From Ramlibacter montanisoli (GTDB taxonomy: Bacteria; Pseudomonadota; Gammaproteobacteria; Burkholderiales; Burkholderiaceae_C): a stretch of DNA of 64,000 bases. Where the stretch lies: positions 1,178,001 to 1,242,000 of the forward strand of contig NZ_JABFCS010000001.1 in NCBI RefSeq assembly GCF_013087525.1, in the 5' to 3' direction. The notes beneath the pieces were generated by a model. The model was not told where the DNA came from. It was given only the letters and a program-made list of their open reading frames with translations, and did no database searches. Below, piece by piece: positions 57,822-64,000 of the stretch. Each line of letters starts with the position of its first letter. Positions within the stretch are counted from its first letter, which is position 1. A program made the position numbers and the translations under genes.

Positions 57822-59655
57822 ATGGCGCAGACGGAAGTGAAGGTCCCCGACATCGGGGACTTCGAGAGCGTGTCCGTGATCGAGGTGCTGGTGAAGGCCG
57901 GCGACACGATCAAGGCCGAGCAATCCCTGGTGACGGTGGAGAGCGACAAGGCGTCGATGGAGATCCCGTCGTCGCACGCGGGGGTCGTGAAGGAAGTGAG
58001 GGTGAAGGTCGGGGACAAGGTGGCGGAGGGGTCGGTGCTGGCGGTGGTGGAGACCACGGGCGCTGCGGCTTCTTCTTCTTCCCCTCCCCCTCCGGGGGAG
58101 GGCAGGGTGGGGGCGCCGGGTGCCAGCACCGCAGCGGCTTCGCCGCCGCCCCCACCCCAACCCTCCCCGGAGGGGGAGGGAGCAAGACAAGTCCCGCTCC
58201 CCCGGCTCCTACTCCGGCGGCGTCGACCTCGAATGCGAGATGCTGGTCCTCGGCTCCGGCCCGGGCGGCTACTCCGCGGCCTTCCGGGCCGCCGACCTGG
58301 GCATGAAGACAGTGATCGTCGAGCGCTACGCCACCCTTGGCGGCGTCTGCCTGAACGTGGGCTGCATCCCCTCGAAGGCGCTGCTGCACGTGGCCGCCGT
58401 GATGGACGAGGTGAGCCACATGGACACGCTCGGCATCTCCTTCGGCAAGCCGACGGTGGACCGCGCCAAGCTCAAGGCGCACAAGGACAAGGTGGTGGGC
58501 AAGCTCACCGGCGGCTTGAATGCCATGGCGAAGATGCGCAAGGTCACCATCGTGCGCGGCATCGGCAGCTTCCTCGACGCGAACCACCTGGAAGTGCAGG
58601 AAACCACCGGCACCGGCTCGGAAACCACCGGCAAGAAACAGGTGATCCGCTTCCGCAACGCGATCATCGCCGCCGGCTCGCAGGCCGTGCAATTGCCCTT
58701 CATGCCCAAGGATCCGCGCGTGGTGGACTCCACCGGCGCGCTGGAACTGGCGACCGCACCCAAGCGCATGCTGATCCTCGGCGGCGGCATCATCGGCCTG
58801 GAGATGGGCACGGTGTATTCGACGCTGGGTGCGCGCCTGGACGTGGTGGAAATGCTCGATGGCCTGATGCAGGGCGCGGACCGCGACCTGGTGCGCGTGT
58901 GGCAGAAGATGAACACGCCGCGCTTCGACAACATCATGCTGAAGACGAAGACCGTGGGCGCCGAGGCGACCAGGGACGGCATCCTGGTGCGCTTCGAAGG
59001 CGAGCAGGCGCCCAAGGAACCGCAGGTCTACGACCTGGTGCTGCAGGCCGTGGGCCGCAGCCCGAACGGCAAGAAGATCGGCGCGGAGAGGGCAGGCGTG
59101 AACGTCACCGACCGCGGCTTCATCCCGGTCGACATCCAGATGCGCACCAACGTGCCCCACATCTTCGCCATCGGCGACATCGTGGGCCAGCCCATGCTGG
59201 CGCACAAGGCGGTGCACGAGGCGCACGTCGCGGCCGAAGCGGCGGCGGGCGAGAAGAGCACCTTCAATGCGCGGGTGATCCCCAGCGTCGCCTACACCGA
59301 CCCCGAGGTCGCGTGGGTGGGCTTGACGGAGGACGAGGCGAAGAAGCAGGGTGTCGCCATCAAGAAGGGCCACTTCCCGTGGACGGCGTCCGGCCGGGCC
59401 ATCGCCAACACGCGCGACGAGGGCTTCACCAAGCTGCTGTTCGATGCGGAAACGCACCGCATCGTCGGCGGCGGCATCGTCGGCACGCACGCCGGCGACA
59501 TGATCGGCGAGATCGCGCTGGCCATCGAGATGGGCGCCGACGAAGTCGACATCGGCAAGACGATCCATCCGCACCCCACGCTGGGCGAAAGCATCGGCAT
59601 GGCCGCGGAGATCGCGCACGGCACCTGCACGGACGTCCCGCCGCAGAAGAAGTGA
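57822..59655 (+). CDS. lpdA: Dihydrolipoyl dehydrogenase (E3) with N-terminal lipoyl domain, frameshifted
   Basis: Reoxidises lipoamide in the pyruvate dehydrogenase complex. N-terminal lipoyl domain (residues about 1-75, [11 protein letters not shown]), a repeat-derived Pro/Ala/Gly linker, then the flavoprotein domain with FAD site [15 protein letters not shown], redox disulfide [16 protein letters not shown] site [11 protein letters not shown], and the C-terminal HPHPTLGES His-Glu pair. The frame moves from 3 to 1 between about 58150 and 58215, inside or just after the second repeat copy; two lost bases (or one gained) explain it. Restored length is about 611 residues. The gene starts directly after the BPH stop and ends one base from the convergent soxA. 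Confidence 0.92.
58081..58182. repeat. Inverted pair of GC-rich palindromic repeats in the lpdA linker
   Basis: Two copies in opposite orientation, 58081-58115 (CCCCTCCCCCTCCGGGGGAGGG...) and 58148-58182 (CCCCCACCCCAACCCTCCCC...), separated by 32 bases. The reverse complement of the first closely matches the second, so both fold alone and with each other. Another copy of this type is at 61636-61676. Confidence 0.8.
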
Positions 59656-59656
59656 T

Positions 59657-60427
59657 TCAGGGACGCACGGCGGGCGTCTCCAGCTTCATCCCCGCTGCCC
59701 GCGCCGCCAGGTACAGCTCCAGCTCCGTCATCTCCACGCTTCCATGCGCGAACGGCTCCGCGCGCACGCCGGTCATGCAGCCGCGCAAGCGCCGGCCCAG
59801 CGACCCCATCGCCTGCCATTCCAGCCGGTAGATCGGGTAGCCGGTCGCGTGGCCTTGCGGGATCAGCGCGGAGGCTAGCCTGCCGCCGGCGCGCTCGTCG
59901 TGGCATTGCGCGCACGAGAGCTCCAGCTGGCCGATGCGTTGACGGTACAGCGCCTCGCCCCGTGCGAGGTGCGGCCTCAGGCGCGCATCGTCCGGCACGC
60001 TGATCGGCAGCCCGCGCGACTGCAGTCCCACGAAGCCCTCCAGTGCCAGCAGGTCGGCGTGTTCGGCAGGCAGCGCGCGCTGCCCCTGGTGCCGCTCGCG
60101 GCAGGCATTGATGCGGGTGGACAGGTTCACCGGACGCCGCAGCGCCTCGTCCCAGGCCGGATAGCGCGCGGCGACCCCGCGCATCGCGGACGGTTCGCCG
60201 TGGCAGCCGGCGCAGGACTTCGCGGAGGAAGAGGGCGCCCGCCGCCACAGCTGCTCGCCTTCCTGCACCCACAGCATCGCCGGATTCATGCTGTCGTCGC
60301 GCTGCATGGCCTGCGTCGACGGCCCCATGTCCTCGAAGCCGGAGCGGCGCGGATCGGGTCCCGCGGCAAACGCCGGCAGCAGGAACAGCAGGACAGCGGT
60401 CGCGGCGCCACGCCGCGGCAGGCGCAT
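59657..60427 (-). CDS. soxA: Sulfur-oxidation diheme cytochrome c SoxA
   Basis: Periplasmic subunit that with SoxX attaches thiosulfate to the carrier SoxYZ. 256 residues, with signal peptide ([15 protein letters not shown]), two CxxCH haem sites (SCAGCHGE and SCAQCHDE) and the active-site Cys in [11 protein letters not shown], whose Cys takes part in haem ligation/persulfide chemistry in known SoxA proteins. The start at MRLPRRG overlaps the soxZ stop (TGATG); upstream in-frame starts lie inside soxZ. Last gene of the cluster. Confidence 0.88.
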   Translation of the reverse strand: MRLPRRGAATAVLLFLLPAFAAGPDPRRSGFEDMGPSTQAMQRDDSMNPAMLWVQEGEQLWRRAPSSSAKSCAGCHGEPSAMRGVAARYPAWDEALRRPVNLSTRINACRERHQGQRALPAEHADLLALEGFVGLQSRGLPISVPDDARLRPHLARGEALYRQRIGQLELSCAQCHDERAGGRLASALIPQGHATGYPIYRLEWQAMGSLGRRLRGCMTGVRAEPFAHGSVEMTELELYLAARAAGMKLETPAVRP

Positions 60428-60747
60428 CACGTGACCTGCAGGGTGCGCCGCTCGACCTGCGCGAAGCCGTTGTCGCCCTGCCATTCGAACTCCAGCGTGC
60501 CGCTGTCGCCGGCCAGCAGGTGGAAGGACAGGTAGGGATTGGCCGCGATCGCGGGGAACAGATCGGCGCTGAACACCACCTCGCCGTTGTAGCGGCAGCT
60601 GAAGCGCCGGATGATGTCGCGCGGCAGCACGCGGCCGTCGGCGCCAGGCCGGTAGCCGGTCTCCATCGGGTGGGCGATGGTCACCCGCAGTTCCACCACT
60701 TCCCCCTTGCGCGCGCTGGCCGGCGCCTGGATCAGGGTGCGCGCCAT
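60427..60747 (-). CDS. soxZ: Sulfur carrier complex subunit SoxZ
   Basis: A 106-residue immunoglobulin-like protein that pairs with SoxY. HPMETGYRPG and FSCRYNGEVVF are typical. No signal peptide, as expected since SoxZ is exported together with SoxY. Start overlaps the soxY stop (TGATG). Confidence 0.9.
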   Translation of the reverse strand: MARTLIQAPASARKGEVVELRVTIAHPMETGYRPGADGRVLPRDIIRRFSCRYNGEVVFSADLFPAIAANPYLSFHLLAGDSGTLEFEWQGDNGFAQVERRTLQVT

Positions 60748-61214
60748 CAGCTTTCCCCTTCGATGCAGGCGGCCAGCACCACGACCACGTCGACGGTGTC
60801 CGACCAGACGCTGCCGTCGCTCAGGCGCGCCAGCGCGGTGAGCTTCTGGCTGGTGGCCAGGCGGATGCGTGTCGAGACCTCGGCCTTGCCCGCGCGTGGG
60901 CCGAGGGTGAAGCGGCCCACGTCCTTCTGCGGGTTCTTCTCGTTGTAGATCGCGATCTCGCTCACGTGGTCGGCGGCGCTCATCGGGCTGTCCACCGTCA
61001 CCCGCAGCGGCACCACGTTGCCGTTGTCCACCAGGGTCGCGATCTCGAGCTTCACGCGCCCCCGGCGTACGGGCTGGCCGCCGGCGAACTGCGACACTGC
61101 GGCGGCCATGGCGGCCGCGTCCTGTGCGGAGGCGGGACGCACCAGCACCTGCGCCGCCAGGCCGGCACCAGCCTGCAGGAGCAGGCGCCGGCGGGAGGAC
61201 GGTCGGGTCGTCAT
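60747..61214 (-). CDS. soxY: Sulfur carrier complex subunit SoxY, non-GGCGG C-terminus
   Basis: Carrier of the sulfur intermediates in the Sox pathway, 155 residues. Twin-arginine signal (SSRRRLLLQAGAGLAAQVL) followed by the SoxY fold (NVVPLRVTVDSPM). The C-terminus is VVVLAACIEGES: a Cys six residues from the end, but not in the classical GGCGG terminal motif. The Cys could still be the carrier residue. Ten bases after the soxX stop. Confidence 0.85.
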   Translation of the reverse strand: MTTRPSSRRRLLLQAGAGLAAQVLVRPASAQDAAAMAAAVSQFAGGQPVRRGRVKLEIATLVDNGNVVPLRVTVDSPMSAADHVSEIAIYNEKNPQKDVGRFTLGPRAGKAEVSTRIRLATSQKLTALARLSDGSVWSDTVDVVVVLAACIEGES

Positions 61215-61224
61215 GGCATCCAGC

Positions 61225-61692
61225 CTACCGCAGTGTCGCCAGCCATGCGACGACGTCCTCGACCTGCTGGGCGTCGAGGATGGGCTTTCCCGCCCATTGC
61301 GCGCCGATGCGCGAGGGGTTGCCCCTGCTGTGGAAGGCGGGCATGAAGCTGGACGGATTCACCCGCCGCGGATCCACCACCCGCAGCCGCAGCTGCGCTT
61401 CGCTGTAGCGCGCGCCGACACCCGCCAGGTTGGGCGCCAGGTCGCCCTGGAAGCGCTCCTCGGGCACCGGTGCCGCGTGGCACAGCAGGCACAGGCCCTG
61501 CTGGCGGCTGGCGACGATGGCGCGGCCGCGCTGCGGGTCGCCGCGCGCGCCGGCCAGGGGTTGGGGGATGCCGTCGCCTTGCACGGTGTAGGGGACGATG
61601 TCCGCAAAGGCTGCGCAGGAGAACACGAGCGCGAGCGCCCCCACCCCGGCCCTCCCCGGAGGGGGGAGGGAGAAGGACAGCCGTGGGGACAT
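61225..61692 (-). CDS. soxX: Sulfur-oxidation monoheme cytochrome c SoxX
   Basis: Partner of SoxA, 155 residues. One CxxCH (LCLLCHAAP) and the Met axial-ligand motif SSFMPAFH. The signal peptide is unusual: residues 5-20 (LSFSLPPPGRAGVGAL) are encoded by a copy of the GC-rich palindromic repeat, followed by a normal hydrophobic stretch and cleavage site (ALVFSCAAFAD). Starts 3 bases after the molybdoprotein gene. Confidence 0.86.
   Translation of the reverse strand: MSPRLSFSLPPPGRAGVGALALVFSCAAFADIVPYTVQGDGIPQPLAGARGDPQRGRAIVASRQQGLCLLCHAAPVPEERFQGDLAPNLAGVGARYSEAQLRLRVVDPRRVNPSSFMPAFHSRGNPSRIGAQWAGKPILDAQQVEDVVAWLATLR
61636..61676. repeat. GC-rich palindromic repeat in the soxX signal peptide
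   Basis: CGCCCCCACCCCGGCCC followed by TCCCC/GGGGGGA arms and GGGAG. Same family as the pair in the lpdA linker. Translated on the minus strand into the n-region of the SoxX signal peptide. Confidence 0.78.
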
Positions 61693-61695
61693 CCT

Positions 61696-63884
61696 TCAGG
61701 CGCGCTTGAGGCTCTGGTTCTTCAGCGGCAGGTCGCGGATGCGCTTGCCGGTGGCCGCGAAGATCGCGTTGAGCACCGCCGGCGCCGCCACCGCGATCGT
61801 CGGTTCGCCGACGCCGCCCCAGAAACCGCCCGAGGGCATGACGATGGTCTCCACCTTCGGCATGTGCTTCATGTGCACCACCGGGTAGGTGTCGAAGTTC
61901 GCCTGCTCCATGTGGCCGTCCTTGAGCGTGCATTCGCCGAACAGCGCGGCCGACAGGCCGTAGGCGAAGGAGCCCTCCACCTGTGCCTCGGGATCTGCTG
62001 CGGGTTCACGGCATGGCCGGGGTCGGTGGCCGCGACGATGCGGTGGATCTTCAGCTCGCCCTCGTTGCTCACCGAGACCTCGGCGCAGGCCGCGACGTAG
62101 CTGCCGAAGCCCATGGTCTGCGCCAGGCCGCGATAGACCTTCTGCCCGCTCACGTCGGGCGCCGGCCGGCCCCAGCCCGCGCGCTCGGCCACCGCGTTGA
62201 GCACGCCCAGGTGCTTCGGGTGGTTGGCCATCAGCTTGCGGCGCAGCGCCAGCGGGTCCTGGTGGGTGGCATGGGCGACCTCGTCGATGAAGGACTCCAG
62301 GTAGATCGCGTTCTGGTTCAGGTTCACGCCGCGCCAGAAGCCCGGCGGCACCGGCGGGTTGCGCATCGCGTGGTCCACCAGCAGGTTGGGGAAGCTGTAG
62401 CCGATCGACGCTTCCGGCCCGGGCGCGTTCAGGCCCTGGAACACCACGGGGTCCAGCCCGTTGCGGATGTTCTGCGGAAACACGCCGGCCAGGATGGACT
62501 GGCCGGAGATGCGCATGTGCAGCGCGGTGATGTTGCCCTGCGCGTCCAGCCCCGCGCGCAGCTTGCACTGCGTGACCGGGTGGAAGCGGCCGTGCAGCAT
62601 GTCCTCCTCGCGCGACCACAGCAGCTTCACCGGCGTGCCGGGCATCTGCCTGGCGATCTCCACCGCCTGCCGCACCCAGTCGTGCACGGCGCCGCGCCGG
62701 CCGAAGCCGCCGCCCAGCAGCAGCTTGTAGACCTCGCACTTCTCCGCCGGCAGGCCCGAGGCTTCGGACGCCGCGGCCAGTGCCGCTTCGCCGTTCTGCG
62801 TCGGCGTCCACACCTCGCAGCGCTCCGGCGTGTAGCGCGCCGTGGCGTTCATCGGCTCCATGGTCGCGTGGTTCTGGTGCGGGTAGGAGTACACCGCCTC
62901 GATCACGCGCGCCGCCGAGCCCAGTGCCGCCTTGGCGTCGCCGTTCTGGTTGCCGACGACCGCGTCGTTGGCGTCCAGCCCCGCCTTGAGCATGGCGGCG
63001 ACGCTGGCGCTCGATTCCTTGACGTTGGGGCCCAGGTCCCATTCGATCGGCAGCGCATCGAGTGCCGTCTTGGCGTGCCACCAGGTGTCGGCCACCACGG
63101 CCACGGCGCTGTCGCCGACCCGCACGATCCGCTTCACGCCGGGCCGGTTGCGGATCGCCGCTTCGTTGACGCTCTTCACCTTGCCGCCGAACACCGGGCA
63201 GTCCTTGATCGCGGCGTTCAGCATGCCGGGCAGCTTGAGGTCGGCGCCGTAGACCTGCTGGCCCGTGACCTTTTCCACCGTGTCCAGGCGCGCGAGGCGC
63301 TTGCCCACCAGCTTCCAGTCCTTGGGGTCCTTCAGGGCCACGTCGGCCGGCGGCTGCAGCTGCGCGGCCGCGGGAGCGAGCCGGCCATAGGTGAGCGTGC
63401 GGCCGGTGGGCACGTGCGTGACCACGCTGTTGGCCGCGCGCAGCTCGGACACCGGCACCTTCCACTCGTTGGCCGCGGCCTGCACCAGCATCATGCGGGC
63501 CGTGGCGCCGCCCTTGCGCACGTAGTCATGGGACTCGCGGATGCCGCGGCTGCCGCCGGTGGAGAAGTTGCCCCACACGCGCTTGCGCGCGAGGTTCTGG
63601 GCCGGCGTCGGGTATTCGGTGGTGACCTTGGCCCAGTTGCACTCCAGTTCCTCGGCGACCAGCTGCGCCAGGCCGGTCAGCGTGCCCTGGCCCATCTCGG
63701 AGCGGGCGATGCGGATCACGACCGTGTCGTCCGGCCGGACCACCACCCACGCGTTCACCTCGGGCGCCGCGGCCTGCGCCTCGGCGCTGCCCGCGAAGGG
63801 CACGTGGAAGCCGACCACCAGGCCGGCGGAAGCTGCGGCCTTCAGGAAGCCGCGGCGGTCCAGGGAGTGGGCGTCGGTGCTCAT
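61696..63884 (-). CDS. Molybdenum hydroxylase large subunit (isoquinoline 1-oxidoreductase beta-like), frameshifted
   Basis: Xanthine-oxidase-family subunit binding the Mo-pterin cofactor; oxidises aldehydes or N-heterocycles with water as oxygen donor. Twin-arginine signal (LDRRGFLKAAASAG), EMGQGTLTGLAQLVAEEL, GGGFGRRGAVHDWV (Mo-site loop) and the C-terminal GGVGEPTIA with the presumed catalytic Glu. One base seems lost near 61990 (VNPQQI joined to EAQVEGSFAYGL); restored length is 729 residues. Overlaps the small-subunit stop (ATGA). Substrate unknown. Confidence 0.87.
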
Positions 63885-64000
63885 GTCGTGCTCCCGTCGG
63901 TGTGCTGGATGGAGAGGCCGGCGCTCTTGAGTTCGCCGCGCGCCACGGCGTGGATGGCCGCCCGGATGCGGTTGTAGGTGCCGCAACGGCAGATGTTGCC
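63881..64000 (-). CDS. 2Fe-2S subunit of the molybdenum hydroxylase (IorA-like), partial
   Basis: Only the last 39 codons lie in the window; the start is beyond base 64000. The visible part has the C-terminal 2Fe-2S motif CRCGTYNRIRAAI typical of xanthine-oxidase-family small subunits. Its stop overlaps the large-subunit ATG. Confidence 0.85.
   Translation of the reverse strand, partial: GNICRCGTYNRIRAAIHAVARGELKSAGLSIQHTDGSTT

Noticed and set aside
61212..61245. A further REP unit suggested by CCAGCCTACCG after soxX
   Set aside because: Only nine bases match and neither the GCTGGGG arm nor a partner unit is present.

Overview
The window is high-GC (roughly two thirds or more G+C), densely coding DNA with no gene-free stretch over 300 bases. 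Gene content and order (tyrB-uvrB-phosphatase-isc operon, intracellular PHB depolymerase, Bug/TctC binding protein, Liv-type ABC transporter, a betaproteobacterial proteasome homologue inside the pyruvate dehydrogenase operon) point to a betaproteobacterium of the Burkholderiales, most likely Comamonadaceae (Ramlibacter/Variovorax-like). That placement is an inference from gene families, not from a marker-gene comparison.

Layout. 1-5.2 kb: a 2-oxoacid:acceptor oxidoreductase operon (a GltD-like flavoprotein with 4Fe-4S domain, KorA, KorB) followed by a CBS-pair protein. 5.2-12 kb, mostly minus strand: RnfB-like ferredoxin, PHB depolymerase, two flavoproteins, a 55-residue basic protein and tyrB. 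12-20 kb, plus strand: uvrB, a low-molecular-weight phosphatase, then the complete isc operon (iscR-iscS-iscU-iscA-hscB-hscA-fdx) with an IscR-like site upstream. 20.2-32 kb, minus strand: a tightly overlapping 12-gene operon with a GntR regulator, a five-component Liv ABC importer, a Bug binding protein and five enzymes (aconitase-family hydratase of two subunits, cyclic amidohydrolase, FAD dehydrogenase, isocitrate-lyase-superfamily lyase). This looks like an undescribed catabolic route and is my main candidate for a new system. 32-39.6 kb: SDR, dnaQ, tRNA-Val(CAC), a lower-GC acyltransferase beside the tRNA, an exported deaminase, a transglycosylase, and a D,D-endopeptidase. 39.7-50 kb: housekeeping and small-molecule genes (MFS, MetE-like, N-formylglutamate amidohydrolase, LhgO-like oxidase, pyrD, rpiA, prlC, folD). 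49.4-52.6 kb: a FixLJ-like two-component system, divergent from aceE-aceF-BPH-lpdA (52.8-59.7 kb). 59.7-64 kb, minus strand: soxXYZA downstream of an IorAB-like molybdenum hydroxylase.

Two sequence-level themes matter. First, 18 frameshifts interrupt 16 clearly conserved genes, and lpdA carries one more of uncertain sign. Nearly all can be explained by loss of one or two bases, mostly in G/C runs or in recurring short contexts; repairing them restores family-typical lengths. I treat these as probable sequencing indels and annotate the genes as intact CDS with a note. Second, short palindromic repeats are found not only between genes but translated in frame inside four genes: a flavoprotein, aceF, lpdA and the soxX signal peptide.
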